Shown: one piece after another, positions 22,521-38,669 of the stretch
Numbering within the stretch: the first letter of the stretch is position 1
Layout: each line of letters opens with the position of its first letter
The notes under the pieces: generated by a model
What the model saw: the letters and a program-made list of their open reading frames with translations, nothing else
What the model was told of the DNA's origin: nothing
Databases searched by the model: none
NCBI GenBank assembly: GCA_019671135.1
Contig: JAHRHY010000001.1
Coordinates: 3,162,001-3,226,000 of the forward strand
DNA from: Linnemannia hyalina
Taxonomy: Eukaryota; Mortierellomycota; Mortierellomycetes; Mortierellales; Mortierellaceae
Length of the DNA: 64,000 nt
Reading direction: 5' to 3'
Program-made: the position numbers and the translations under genes

Positions 22521-25500
22521 GTAAGGGTGTGTCTTGTGTTGATGGGTTGTAGATGTGTGAATGGTAAAGAGGGAAGGTTCACCATTCGCCTCCATGAACG
22601 TGAAAAGGACTGTCATTTCAAGAGATACGCAATACGAGCGTTGCGCGTCCTTAAATCAGCGGCCCCCTTAAGCACATGCCCAACCTATGGACAAAAGTTC
22701 GCGTGTAAATTTGACAGGCCTTTTCTTTTGCAGTTTGCACCTTTTCATTCTCTCCCCGGCTTGCCTTCACCCTCGTTGCAAGAGGACGATTGGCAAAGGA
22801 GCATGGTGTCTTGACAAACGGAGGGTTTAAAGGATAAAGCTCCAAGCTAAACTTTGTCCTTAGTACAACCAGCAGCAAAAAAAATAGCGAGCACGCATCC
22901 AAATGAAATGTGTAGAGACGATTGTTGGTCATTTTATCATAACACTGACCGTCGACAACCAGACACCATCAGTTGTTACTTTGTTAGTCTTATGTACTGA
23001 TCACTGATCGTGGCCCGTGCGTGCTATCCTTCTCTGCTTCCCCATAATTTTTGCGCTCTAACACATCCAGGGCGGCTCCTCACTGACTATGCTAGCTCTT
23101 CTAACCCAATGAGTAAAGTGAAGTCGCTCCTAATCTTAACGTTGTCTTCTCTGACCGACCAAATGACTAGGGTAGAGAAATAGAGGCTCATTCTTCTTTT
23201 TAACAAACGATCACCGGAGCAATGAAACTACCCCTACTTGTCAACAACAAAGACATTCTCCATTCTCTTCGTATCAAGATCAACAGAACCGACGTGAGTG
23301 ACCTTATTATTTTTATACGGGGTGGGCTACAGAGCATCGACCCTCTTCAATAAAGTAGAGGCAGGGGTTAACAAGTACATAAGATGCCCTTTTGCCTTGA
23401 ATTGTGATACATGAGTAGTGTGGTACGAGGGACATCGTACCTTTCCAGACTATCCGATACCAAATAAAAACAGGGTCAATCACACGATGTTCTGATGAAG
23501 TATCAACCGGCTGTGATGTGTGTGGTTTCCAATAGCCCTGTTGTTGTTAAGATGGACATACATGACAAGGCTTTGCTTTTGTGCATGTCTCTGTCTAGGC
23601 CAAAGTTGGCCAAGGAGCACGACTTGTCTGCGGGGTTACTTGCAAAGGGTGTGTTTCTTTTTCGTCGCACAAGCAAGCAAAGGCCACTCAAAGTGCCAAA
23701 CCTCGTGCTCGGTGCATGTAACATGGTCAGTCTTTTTTTTTACTGTTTGTTAGGTTGCGCCAAGGCAAAGGACAATGCGAAAGTGACATCCGGCAGGGAT
23801 TCGTTCAAATTCATGCCTTTAAGTTCATTTCCTGATCATGGTTACGAACAAAAAGGGTTTAAGGAAAGAACAGGAGTAAAGGAGAGGAGGGAGAGAAGCT
23901 ACCCTTGAAACGCCGGTTCACTAGTATAATTTGTCCGAGGCGGAAGGTACTGTACAGAGAGAAAGAAAAAAGAGAAGTAAAGAGGCATGAGGAAAATTAC
24001 GATTTGGTGCTCACGGCTCTCATACATGGGGAAATGACCAATGCTTTGCCTGTTGGTTTGGTACTCTTCTGTCCAAAAACGCAAAACAATGAGACAACAT
24101 GACAGACAGGCGCATTTTGCTGTTCAACTTGTGGCCCATCTAATCGATCCAATTATGCCTGTCGGTCCTTGAAGGCTTAGGGCGTAACAAAGTCGATTGG
24201 ATCATTTGGAAGTTGACAGGATGGTTGTGCCATAATCCGTTGATGTGTCCGTTGTTCGGCCGCGGACTAGAGCAAAAGAACGCAACAGGAATATGGGCGA
24301 GGATGCACGGGAGAATGGAGAGTAAGCAAGAGCACAACCAAATTCACACTTGAGCCTGTCGAAATAAGGATTTCTGGATTGTATGATCGAATGGAGAGAG
24401 TGCCATGACCATGGCAAGGAAAAGGGTTGAGGTGTCCTCTTTTCTTTTTCAGCGCTGCTGCTCCCTTTTCTTCGCTTTGTTCTTTGTTTTTTTTCTTATT
24501 CCCTTCCCTCCGACACCCTCTCGGTTCCCTGTCTGTCTCTATCTCTGTCCTCTGTCCCCTGCCAACCCCTACTCTCTCCTCTCCTCGTACCCTTTCACCC
24601 TCCCTTCTCGACAAGTCGCTCATTCATTCCGTCTTGTCATCGTGCCCTTTTCCTCTCGCCTCTTTGTCATCCCTGTGCTGTCCATTCACTTGGCTACAGT
24701 CAGGCCCCTTCTTCTTCGACTTCTTCGTTTATCACTTTAGTACAACGCTTTGTCCTCTGTAGCTGTCCCCTTGCTCCGGTAGACATACGCATCCAAAAAA
24801 CAAAAGAAAAGAAACAAAAGAAAAAAAAAGACGACAAGGAGAGAGAGAGAGATACAATCTACGACTTAAGACCACAGCAGGACCGACGAATTGAACAGAG
24901 ACCAACCAGACCCGGAACCCCTTTGTCTCCCTCTTCTAGACAGGAACATAAGGAACATATCCACACCCTGTCCCCTTCCCCAGGCACACGAACCAACAAC
25001 AATCGACACGAACCCACTCCCACATATCGCCTTCAACTCCTTCTCCTTCTCCTTCCTACCCTTCTCTAGACCAGCTTCTACCCTTCCTTTCCTCGTCTTC
25101 TCGTTCCCTTTCGACACTCCATCTCATATTCTCTTCCCCCTCCTCCTCTTCCTCCTGTTTGATTTAATTCCACTCCTGCCCCCGCTCTCCAAAGTGGTCC
25201 CTTCACTTCCCCTCTGTCCGCCTCTTTCTCTCTCTTTTGACTATCCTTGGCCAGATTGGATCGGAAAGTGTGCACGCACTGAAGAAACGACAAAAAAAGA
25301 AGCCAAGCCAAGCCAAGCCAAAGAGATTTACCCATTGACATTGAAAAAAGTCCAGGGCCACGCTCCAAACCTCACTTGCAGAAGGTAAAATAGCACTATC
25401 TATATATGTATCGTAATACTCTCCAACACACCGGAGATATATCCCATGTAGGCAACAGATTCATTCCTTGCATCGTCAGCATTGTCATCTCAAATCATTG

Positions 25501-26764
25501 GAGGGCATAAGCAGCAGCATTAGAGCTGTCTATATCTATCTATTCTATTCTTCGAAGTCTGTGGCAATAGTGCAGCCATGCTTGCTCTTTGTCTCATCCC
25601 CATTCATCTTGTTTCCCCTCCCCCTTTTATCCCTCATTCATAACATGCTACTTTCACAAGCCAGGGCCATCTCCTACATAACACTTTAAATAACCTCACG
25701 AACCATCGTCCATCACCCTTCTCTCTACCATCAGATATTGCCACTCTTTTCTTTTTTTACTTCTTTTTTCTTTTCTCTTTTCCTTCCCTTTGCTCTTTTC
25801 TCGTCTGTCCGTCTCTGCCCGTCCGTCGTCTCCCCCTCTTTGACTTTCCTCCCTTCCACTCTTGCCCTTTACTTATTCTTTACTCTTAATCTTATTCCTC
25901 GATCCTCCAACCCCATTCACTACTCTCCTTACCCTCAGTCCTTTTCCATCCCCCTTTCCTCCATCCGTCCTCATCACTCCCCTTCTCGAAACGACGATCC
26001 ACCCCCCCTTTTCTTTTTTGTTGTCCATATATTCTTTTGTTATTTGTTTGTGAGTCCTCCTCGCCTATTGTTGTTGTTATTGTTGTTGTGCGCCAATTGC
26101 TGCTATTGTTGTTTTTGTCACACCGCACAACCTTTTTTTTCTTCTTGTTTTTCTTGTTATCTCTCTTCTCTTTCTCTCCCCTTCTATCTCTCATTCCACC
26201 ACCCATCACATCACCATCGCCATCAACCATCCACCATCAAACAACAACCTCGCTCATAATCAAATCGTAATCACCCCTTTCCCTTCCAAGTTCTTCGCCC
26301 AGCCAAAAAAATATATATATACCAACGACTGTCTGCAGGCCCTGCAGGTAGTCCAATTCACTACGCCCCGCGCTCCTTCCATCCCACCTTCCTCCTCTCC
26401 CTCCTTCCACACGCTCTTTTCCCGCTCACTTGTTCACACCTGGCTTTGCCACCTCTACTGTTGTTATTGTTATTTTTTCACCCTCTTTGCCACTTTCCCG
26501 CACTTCCTCGCCACTGCTACCTGCCTGCCTGCCCCTCAGCCCTTTTTTCTTTAATTGACCTCGCCTCTTACCACTCTACCCTCCTCTCGCCTCCAACCTC
26601 ATCCCTCATTGTTAGGTTCGTCCGGCGTTCTTTTCTCTTTCCCCCTTCACTTCTGTGATCGCAATCTGCGCGCAGCTTGTGCGATAGTCCCTCGTCCCTG
26701 AACGACAAAATCTCAACCCGTCCGTCCACAAGGAAACGAATTGACTGACATATATCGCCCAATC
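22521..26764. other. 4.2-kb non-coding region with pyrimidine-rich leader
   Basis: No gene is supportable here. The first 1.9 kb is ordinary mixed sequence with weak open frames (for example 23495-23908), none with recognisable features. From about 24430 to 26700 the plus strand is overwhelmingly C and T, with TTCTCC, CCCTTT and TCTTTT runs for more than 2 kb, broken by short A-rich islands. This ends just before the ATG of the Nud1-like gene and looks like its promoter and leader. Long Ser/Pro/Phe/Leu-rich frames in it are compositional. Confidence 0.6.
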
Positions 26765-29700
26765 ATGCTCCGAGCACCCCTGCCAAGGCCCTCGACCGCC
26801 GCCACCAACAGACATCAAAAACAATCCACGCCCATCAAAAGGTCGTCGCCCGTTGCAGTATCTCCGACCTTGACCGAGTCGTCCCTCTCATCATCAAAGG
26901 AACAGAGGCAACAGCAACTTCAATTGCTTCAGCGACAGCAGAAGCTTGGCGAGGTTCGATACGTTCGTGGACAAGGTCAGTCAGTTCTCCATTTTCATGT
27001 TATGTGTGGTTCATTCTAATTTCCATGTACCCAACGCTACTTGCACCACTTTGCAACATATATCCGTGTGTCTGGAGTGCCGACCCATCTGCACCACATA
27101 ATAAAAGAAGAAAATAACACATGGAAAAACAGACAACTGCTGCCACCTTCTTGCTCACACCATCGAGGCATATGGACCACCTTACTCTCTGTGCGGCTCA
27201 ACATTACTTGTTCCAATTGTCCGCTCCCTGTGCGTTCTTCCCGCATCCCCTCTTACTCCCCACCCAAATCATAACCCCTCCACCCCCATCCACCGCACAC
27301 ACCCTTGATCCATGGCTATTTTCTATCTAACACCCATCAAACAAGGAGGTTTTTGTGCCCTAATTTCGCGCTAACCGATTACCACATCCATCTCACTTTT
27401 TGAAACAATAGTGGTTGCAACGGAAAACGATTACGGACAATACGGACAAAAATATGAGCAGGACCAGGACCAGGAACAAGAGACTATGTGGGCATCGCAG
27501 GAAACAAAGGACGCCTGGATCAAAATCGCTGAAGACGCCGATGCGGACCGCCAAACCGTACGTTGGGAGCGGCGGCAATCGCACCTCTCGGACAAGCATA
27601 TGAACCTTGGACCAATGAGGCTTCTTTCAGACGAGACCCCACCAGATGTCATGGACGGCAGTTGGGATATGGACAGCATTGACGACGACCAAGCGAAGGA
27701 ACCCCACACTGACGACCACACCACAACTACCATCAACCACTTTAACGAACAAAACGATAGAAATATCACCAAAAATAATGACAACACCCACCCCTTCAAA
27801 AACAATTCAACCACTAACAATAATAACGAAAAACACAACACACCTTCCCATGGTTACGCCCACATGGGTAAAGAGAAGTCAGCCTCCGCCGTTAATGGAA
27901 GATCATCCGGACAGTCACAACGCTCAGGACGACAAACCACCAGCCCTCGCCCTTCTCGCTCTCGAAGCGCTGCACAGGATCCAGAGAACGGCCAAAGCGA
28001 CGGCGACCACAACAGCAGCACCTCCTTTGTCAGCACATACATCCGAAAGTCTCCAGCATCGGATCGCATCATCAGCCAGAACGACAATGTCAACCGTCCA
28101 TGGCGGGATTCCAAACTCCACGACATCTTTATCGACCTGCTGGATGACCAGACACAAAAGGAGCAGTTGGCGGATCATGGCCCAATCGCCGCTCAACCAC
28201 AGTCGGCAGAGGATTCTTTTGGTGACCTTCACGACGCCCTCCATAACGATCGGGACTTGAGCAATAACGGCGCTGTTAGGACACCCTCACGTCAGGCCAA
28301 GTACGAAAAGGCGAAACAGAGCATTGCGGCTCTTTCTCCTTCCAGAGATCTTCAGGACGGCCCCGAGGATATCCCCAGCCCATCTTCCGATTCGGCCGCC
28401 AGTCTGCTTTTCAAGCGTACTCAGGAGGCGTTTTTGAAGCAGAAGCGACAGGCGATCATCAAGGCGGCCATGACCATTGACCCCAACGACGATCGAAGCC
28501 TTCCCCCCAAGGCTGAGAAGAACCAGTTGTCGATCAAAACAGCGTTGGCTCCCAGCAGGACTCCTTCCAACATCCCCCCTTCGTCTCGATCGTCACGAGT
28601 CTCATATGGATCTCGTCATCGCTCTCAGGTATGTGTAACTTTACAACTCTTGATGTATATGAATGTATTATGACGACCTGATCGTAATACTGTTCTAATT
28701 CTCTATTTTCCTGCGCTCATTTATTATGAACTCATAGGGCTCCAAGGATACGGAGATTGGCGATCGCGGCAGCACGACATCAAGGGACAGCGTATATCGG
28801 GACAGTCTTTCAGGATCGACTCTTGGTTCTGCGGGATTCCAGGCCCAGCTCGAGGGAATCAACAAGCACGAGCTCGCCCATGTTTTCTCGGCCCTTAAAA
28901 CCGGTGCCGTCGCCGAGCTCTTTGCTACGGACGCTGTCTCGTCCAAAAAGAGCATAAACAGGATCCTGCCGGACAACGTCAATTCAAAGTCCCATGCCAC
29001 CACTGGACTCCTCTCTGTTACTGGCATGGCGACTTCCGAAGACACTGATATGACGCCACAGCCCACAGAGAGGACCACCTCTTTGACGGTGCGATCAGGA
29101 TCTGCCAACGCCACCAACCGACGGATCGATGGAGAGAGCGACCCTGCTCGCACCAAACAGATTACGGCCCTGGCCCAGAAGAGCCTGAGCAAGCAGTCGA
29201 GTTCATTCGTGGAGGATTTGGCGAACGCAACAGACATCGCTTTGAGATCGGGATCGGAGATGTCGTTCAAGAACACTTCCTCGCCGCCTTCAAAGAAGAT
29301 CGAACGATCCTTGGCTACAGGTTCAGGCCTTGGTCAAGTAACTGAGCAAACTGAAGGAGCGGATCTGGACGAGCCTTTGGATGACCGGAGGAAGCGGGAA
29401 GTCAAGTTTACTCCCTCCAGCGCCACGTCACCCGTGAACACCAACGGACAAGATCGCTATGAGGAGGATGTCAGTGACAAGGAGGCCAACATCGAGCTTG
29501 ACATGGACGACCTGGACTCACTTGCCGGTTCCCGAGGCATGGAGAACGCCTTCAAGAGTCTTGAGAACTTTAACTTTGGTAAGTTTTACAGATGCTGCGA
29601 AAGAAGGCTGTTCATTTGTGGTAGCATGGCGATTATATGAGTCGATTGTTAACGCCCAGTAATATCGTGCGCTTCGAAAACTTTTAGACACATCATTCGA

Positions 29701-32700
29701 GACGGTGGGCGACGCAAAGGAGAGCAGGGTGACATCAAGGAAGTCGAATTCCAGCAGACAGCCCCAGACGGACGACGAAGGCGCTGGTTCGGATTTCTTG
29801 ACGGCGGTCTCATTGCCCTCCAAGCCAAGGCGTCGCGGCGAACACTCGCTCAAGTGGGAGAACCAGATCGAGACAGCATCGAACGCGGACTCTTCTCGGT
29901 ATGGACCTAACACCAGCCTCTCGCGGTCCTCCTCCAACCCCAACCTCAACCAAGGCATGATGGCCGAGCAGTCATCATTCAGCCACGCCGAGGGCGAGCT
30001 AATTCGTTACATCACTGGTCTCCACCCCTGGGATGAATGGGATCAAGTCAAATCCCTAGATCTGACCAAGCGTGAGGTTGAGAGTACTATTCGTCTGAAC
30101 CATCTCGTCCCCAACTTGGAGGTGTTGATCTTGAACGAGAACCAGGTGCCTTACTTGACAGGAATTCCCAAGTCTGTCAAGACCCTGCAGGTGCGATCTA
30201 ACCTGTTGAGCGACCTGACTAACTTTAGCCATCTCGCCAACCTGCAGTATCTGGATATCTCTCACAACGCCATCGAGGACCTCACAGGGCTGTCGAGCCT
30301 TGTTCACTTGCGCGAGCTGATTGCTGAAGGCAACAACATCAAGAGTGTCTCGGCATTGCAGCAAATGGATGGGTTGATTCGCTTGGATGTCTCACACAAC
30401 AATCTGACCAGCCTGGATTTCCGATGGAGCAAGTTGCAGCGACTCGAGTTCCTGAACGCTTCCCACAACAAGATCGAGCAGCTCGAGAACCTAGAGTCGC
30501 TTGCTGGCCTCATCCATGCCAACCTGGCCCACAACTGCATCGAGGATATCAGCCTAGTGCAGCCTCTCCGTCGTCTCCGGATCCTTCGTCTTTCAGAGAA
30601 CAAGCTGCTCACCTTCAATGCCGACTCGTTCCCAGGTCTCCGTACTCTCTACCTGGACGACAACCGCCTTCAGTCGCTCGAGAATTGTCAGACCTTGACC
30701 CGCCTCGAAAACTTTTCGGCTCGCGACCAGCAGGGTGAGGGTATCGCCATCGACATGACAGAGTTTATCAACAGCCGAAAACTCTACCTCTCTGGCAACC
30801 CAATCCACGCCTTGGACTTTGAGATGGGTTTCTATCGTCTCGAGTACTTGGAGATCTGTGCCGGCTGCCTTTCCGAGCTGCCGATCGACTTTTCGACCTT
30901 GTTCCCCAATCTGCGAGGCTTGAACCTGAGCTATAACGGACTGGACTCGCTTGCAGCACTGGATGGTCTGCACCGCCTTCGACGATTGATCTTTGTGGGC
31001 AACAGTCTCAAGAGCTTCAGCGACGTGTTGTCCCTTGTCAAGCGCATGCGGTCCTTGGTCACACTCGATCTTCGGTAAGCCTTATATGCTATGTGTATTG
31101 TTCATCCGCGGCTGTGGATTTGTCTCAGCATTATTAACACAGCTTGCATTCATTATCATTGAAATAGGCACAATCCATTGACATCAAACATGTACCCAGC
31201 CATGTCGATTCGCCAAGGGTCCAAGTACCAGGACACATACCGAACCAACCAAAACTCAGAGACCGAGCTGGACTGGCGCCGACGCGACGTTGGATTCCGG
31301 CGATCTCTCCCGGATGCCATGTATGTCAAGCGTTCGGTCTACCGATCGGCGATCCTCAAGTCGTGCAAACGTCTGGAGTGGTTCGACGGAGGTGCGATCC
31401 AGGTCAAGGAGCGAGAACGGGCTCCCATGGTCCTGGGCGATCTCTTGGACAACTATGGCCGGAATTACTTGGCCCATGGCCGACGCGAGGATGATGAGGA
31501 GGACTTTGAGTATGAGGATGAACAAGGTTACCGATACGAGGATGACTACTACCAGCAACAGCAGCAGCATTACGAAAGCGAGTGGATTGAGCAGCGAGCT
31601 CAATTGGAGCAGTTGAACCAAGAGTCGTTGCATAATGGCGATGAGGAGGATGAGTTCGATGCCAACGAGTGCGACCCTGAGGATGTCACGGATAACAGCA
31701 AACGCCAGAGCAGTCTTGACAGTGGGAGCATGAGCGGCCACCGTCAACAGTTGGGACGCCAACGGCAATTGCGACAAGTTGTTCCCAAGTCGCCTCTCTC
31801 TCGCTTCACCATCCCTGCAATGCCACCAACACCTCATCGGTTGAGATCTCAGCCTGGATACTCAATGTCGTCGCCTTCTCCCAAAGAGCAGCAGGTCTCC
31901 AAGCCGCGAAGCTCAGCTGTCCCCACACCTACCAAGTTGAAGTCCAGCACTTCTTCGTTGCGTAGACAGGCGGCGGCGGAAGAAGCTGAGGAGGATGGAG
32001 TTGTTGTGGACTATGAGGGGTCCTCCGACAAGCGGTCGGCGGTTCAAAACTGGAGGGATGAGGTCAACGAGGTCTCGCAGAGGAAGCTCATGTCCCCGCG
32101 AGGCCTTGCGGCGACTACTGCTGCCGCTGCCACTGCCACTGCACCAGTTGAACTCCGCACCAAGGTGTTGATGAGCCGTGGTAGCGATAAGGATAGCCAT
32201 AGCAGCCACAGCAATGGCAGCGGTAGCTCCCGTGGCAGCCGGAATGGAGGAGGCACGAGTGGTCTGCGCCAAGAGACCTTGGAGACCTCGACGGGCGCTG
32301 TTGGTCAGCGCAGCAGTGACGATCGTCCAGCTCAGGAACGTCGCACCAGTCGCCGTAAACTTAGTATCCCACCACCACCAACCCCTGGCATGTCGGCGTC
32401 TTGGTCTCGACCTGCGATGCACGCCCGCAGACGGTCTGATGGTGCTGCGGCCTTGATCCCAGCAGTATTTCAACAGCAACAGCAACAGCAGCAGACACAT
32501 CGTTTTGCGTCTCCATCCCCTATGACCGCAAGCGGGACCTTGCTCCGACCTAATCATCTCCGTCGGCGGTCATTTGGAGTCTACCCGCACCACAGTGCGT
32601 CAGCGGGCGCTCGCAAGAAGGAGATGCTGGGACTCGACCAGTCTCAATTGACCCAGAGTCCTGCCTTTGGAGCCATGAGCGTTGGCCAGCTGCCCACACC

Positions 32701-32944
32701 CGGATCTCCTGGCTACTTTGGAATGTCGCACCGTTACTCCGCAAGCCCAGTGATGTTACATAGTCCTTATGGTTCTGGAAAGGTCCCTCTCCAAGGCCAT
32801 GGCACTCCTTCTGGAGGAGCGGCAAGAAGTATTCCCAACACTCCCTCCCGAGCTGGTGGGCGTCTGAGTCGTGTCAGCCAAGGCACCCATCACTACCCCC
32901 AGACCCTTGCCCGCGACATGGAGCGCTCCGTCATTGTGGACTGA
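26765..32944 (+). CDS. cdc11: Leucine-rich-repeat scaffold, Nud1/Cdc11 (septation/mitotic exit) family
   Basis: Spindle-pole-body scaffold of the Nud1/Cdc11/centriolin type, which anchors septation-initiation or mitotic-exit kinases. Five exons: 26765-26975, 27412-28628, 28738-29578, 29688-31074 and 31168-32944, encoding 1,810 aa. The N-terminal 850 residues are Ser/Thr/Asn-rich, charged and probably disordered. About residues 860-1230 form a series of LRRs of the short SDS22-like type (LKSLDL, LEVLILNENQV, LQYLDISHNAIEDLTGLSSL, LIRLDVSHNNLTSLDF, LRTLYLDDNRLQSL). The repeats are capped by LDLRHNPLT, then a conserved post-LRR segment with RRSLPDAMYVKRSVYR and CKRLEWFDGG. The rest is acidic, Gln-rich and Ser/Pro-rich with a basic end. 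The start ATG follows a >2-kb pyrimidine-rich leader. Family placement rests on the LRR plus post-LRR block; molecular partners are inferred. Confidence 0.88.
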
Positions 32945-33748
32945 TTGGCATATTATTATTATTGTTCTTTTTACCCCATTTTTATCTTTTTTATGACCAA
33001 AACAAACCCAAAAACAACGCATAACGTAAAACATTCACCAAAAACAACACACACACACACATACCGTGAACATAACAACCCTTCGATATTACATATCTCT
33101 TTTTTATTTTTTTTTCTTTCTTTTTTTTTTTCTTTCTTGTTTTTGTTATATAAATCCGTCTTTCTTAGAAGACACATCAAACGAGAACAAAAAAAAAAAA
33201 AAAACGTATTGATTACCCTTGTCTTATTTTCGTCTACTTGCCGCCTCTAGTATGCTTTGTACAATGGAACATTTTCCTCTGAAAAATTACGCGATTGACT
33301 GACATGACGCGTTTCATTGAGACAGGGGAAGATTGTTGAAATACCCCCCCACTTTCTCTTTTGCTTCTTTCTTTCCCCCTTTTTCATAACCTTGTTTTCC
33401 TTCACTATTTTTTTTTTCTTTTTTTTTTTTTTCTTAATCTCGCGTACACACTTCTATAGAGAAAAGAACAATCCCTTGAAACTTTTGTACAGCTTACATA
33501 AGATCGACATTAAAAACGCTAATCCTAATCTTTTATGCTCCAGTGTCCATCCGCCTCTGAAAAATAATGGAAAAGTAGGATGATCGTAGAAGAATAGGGG
33601 GTCTCCAACAAAATAAAAATAAAAGGACGAAAACGAACACGGACATGGTCAAGTTTTTATTACTTCCGACATTTCAATAGAGGTAGATAGGAATGAAAAG
33701 AAAAGGTAGTGTATATTTTTATTGCCGCAGGCGTGATTTTTTTTTTTT
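32945..33748. other. Convergent 3' spacer
   Basis: This 0.8-kb A/T-rich spacer between the convergent cdc11-like gene and PEX14 has long T runs (about 33100-33135, 33405-33435) and a short AC microsatellite (about 33049-33061). I see no gene. Confidence 0.65.
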
Positions 33749-35641
33749 TTACTGCTGCTGGACCAAGTTGGGCAGAACAGGAGAAGAGAAACCACCAACG
33801 CCGGCACCACCGTCCTTGGCGACAGGGAAATTCCTCCAGTTGAGCAACAAACCCTTCAACGACCGGATCTCGCTCTTCAATGCGCTCTCGGGCGTAGTAG
33901 GATCCGCCAGGCCACCAGCTTTACCGGATGCAGCGGCAGCGCCTGTGTTGTAGCCATAGTATCTTGAGGTTGGGTAGGCGATCGAGGTCGAAAGGGAGTA
34001 AGTCTCCTTGGTGATGTACTCTGCCAGGTCCTGAGCCATTGCGCGGGTCGCCTTGAGCTGCTCAAAGTTGAGCTGGTTCGAGTGCGACTCGAGCTTTTGG
34101 GAGAAGGCATCCAGTTGTTTAACTGTCGAGACGTATGGTGCTCCTGATGCTGTTGTTGATTTTGTCGTAGTGGTGGTGGTTGTAGTAGTCTTGATGACAG
34201 CCTTGGAAGTACCATCCTCCTCCACATCCTCGATGGTAGTCTTCTTGCTAGTGTTCGAATTTTCGTCCTTGTCAGTAATAGTTCCTGAAGCATCCTTGGA
34301 ATCCTCAATCTTCTTGACGACGGGGGCACGGTTGGATCCGAGATGAAGCCCGACCAAATACTCCTTGTAGTCCAACAGTTTCTCCTTCAGCTTGCTCAAG
34401 ATCTCGGTCTGCGAAACTGCCAATGATTGACGTGCGCCTGTGATGCCACGGATCATGGGGTATATCAATTTCTGTTGGAGGTATTATGGATTAAGGGAAA
34501 AGGTGGTCAGTTTTTAGATCAGAAAGAGAGTGACAGTAAGGCAGGTGTGTACCACAAAGTAAGCATCTCTTCATAATTCCGAAACAACTTTTCTTTCATC
34601 CCTCCATTCGCTTCGTCTTTACCTTGACGATGACACTGGCGAGGACGGTGACGCCACCCGAGATCAACAAGGCCAAGACAACCTTCTTCTTGAATGCATT
34701 AGGATCAACAGCAACCTGCTGTTGAGGGATGTACATGGGTTGTTGTTGCTGGATAGGATATCCCTGAGCGGGAGCATAGGTGCGTGGAGGCACTGGTGGT
34801 GGTGCTCCTGTTGCCTGGTATGTTGCTGGTGCTTGTGGTTGTTGTTGTTGTTGTTGAGGGTTGAAAGCAACGGGTGCTGTTGAGACGGGAGCAGGCTAAA
34901 TTCAACCGATCAAAAAAAAAAAAAAAGGAAGAAAAACGTTAATCTTCCGAACTTTGTAATCCCATTCCCCGGATCCATTATTCAATTCGTATCGGCTGGG
35001 CAGGGTCAAACTCCCCACCCACCCACTTCACTCTCTCCCCCACATTGCCGTCGAACCAATGCTACAACCCGATCCATTTCTCCTCCTCGTAGCCTTCTTC
35101 CTCTTTCTCTTTCTCTTTCTCTTCCAAAGTACTGCAACTACACCCAGAAAAAAAAACTTACAGCGGCAGCAGTGCCAGCCATTCGGGCCCGGGCAAGCTC
35201 AATCTCCTTGAGGGTCAAACCCTTCTTTTCCAGGAACGCCGTCTTTTTGGACTCCTCGGCCGACTGGACGCTGGCCGAGGACAGGAACGAGACTGCCTGT
35301 TGGACCATGTTCTCTCGGACTGGTGCATCCGCCACCACTACTGGCGCTGCTGCTACTGGTGCTGGTGCAGGTGCAGCTGGCGCGGTTGTTGAAGCAAGGG
35401 CAGTTGTAGTAGGGGTGGCGGTGGTGGTGGCGGGTGCAGATGTGGGAGCGGCATTAGCCCGGGCGGCGGCAGACATCTGTTGAGCCTTCTCTCTGGATTC
35501 CCTCTGACGCTTCAGGAGTGCCTCACGACGGTCGTTTCTTTGTTCGGTTGACATGGGTTGACCTCCATTGTTGGACTGCAGGAGTTGTTGGACTGGGTCT
35601 ACTTCAGGTGCTCCTGGTGCTGTGGTATCGTTGTCGCTCAT
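33749..35641 (-). CDS. PEX14: Peroxin 14, peroxisomal import docking protein
   Basis: Peroxisomal membrane protein that docks cargo-loaded Pex5/Pex7 receptors and, with Pex13, forms the matrix import site. Three exons: 35641-35162, 34895-34623 and 34471-33749, all in phase 0, giving 491 aa. The conserved N-terminal receptor-binding helices are clear at about residues 108-155 (VRENMVQQAVSFL, SAEESKKTAFLEKKGLT, EIELARARMAG). Then comes a Pro/Gln-rich linker and one hydrophobic segment (VVLALLISGGVTVLASVIV, about 232-250). The following helix (KLKEKLLDYKEYL) and the QKLESHSNQL segment suggest a coiled coil, separated by a Thr-rich stretch. The codon before the ATG is TTG, so 35641 is the first true ATG. 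LYS1 lies upstream on the same strand. Confidence 0.95.
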
Positions 35642-36293
35642 CAAAGAAAGGTAGTGTGGCGAGATGTTGATGAATTGTGGTGAGGGAGAGAAGTGTCGGT
35701 TCTTGAAAGAGTTCCGGTCGTTTGGTTTGTGAGGCGAGAAAGAAGAAAAAAGGAAGGAAGAAGGAGGAAGAAGGGAGAGTGAAGTGTTGAAGAAAAGAAG
35801 TGAACGGCAAAGTGAACAGAGCCGGAGGGGAAAGAAGGACGAACAAAGGCAAAGCGGGGAGGGAGTGAAATCGTCATGTGATAGTTATCCGCTCCGGCAC
35901 ACCCTCGAAAATCAAAGGTCTTCCATTGGCTGGAAGAGTCACCATCTTCTCATTGGTGGATCGTCGCCGACGACCTTCTTTGCTTTGGCTCGCTCGTTCC
36001 TGCCTACGTTAATGAGCGGATCTTCAAGGCTCCAGTCCCACGGACACTATCATATCTTCTCATTACAACTCAGTCAACATTACAATAGACAAGATATATT
36101 CTCCAATGCTGCAGTTTTCCTAGCCGTCAATTCATCCTGCACAAGGGAAGGGCGCTGTCCAGAAGAAATCAACAAGAGAAATAAGAATGGCTTCTTTACA
36201 TGGGGATAATTGAAACGGTTGTGTATCAAGAAGATGAGTGTGAGGAATGTTTATTTTACAATTGGTTGTGAAAAAGGATGAAGGGCCAGCAGT
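35642..36293. promoter_or_regulatory. PEX14 promoter with two CCAAT boxes
   Basis: This 652-bp spacer lies between LYS1 (3' end) and PEX14 (start), both on the minus strand. Two CCAAT boxes in minus orientation (ATTGG at 35925-35929 and 35952-35956, 27 bp apart) lie about 285-315 bp upstream of the PEX14 ATG. The part next to the ATG is purine-rich on the plus strand, i.e. a pyrimidine leader on the coding strand. Confidence 0.45.

Positions 36294-38669
<2,376 letters not shown>

Noticed and set aside
23495..23908. 137-codon plus-strand frame
   Set aside because: No domain, signal or family resemblance; it lies in an otherwise non-coding interval.
24891..25388. 165-codon frame in the pyrimidine-rich leader
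   Set aside because: The Pro/Ser/Leu/Phe composition is forced by the CT bias; no domain or conserved motif is visible.
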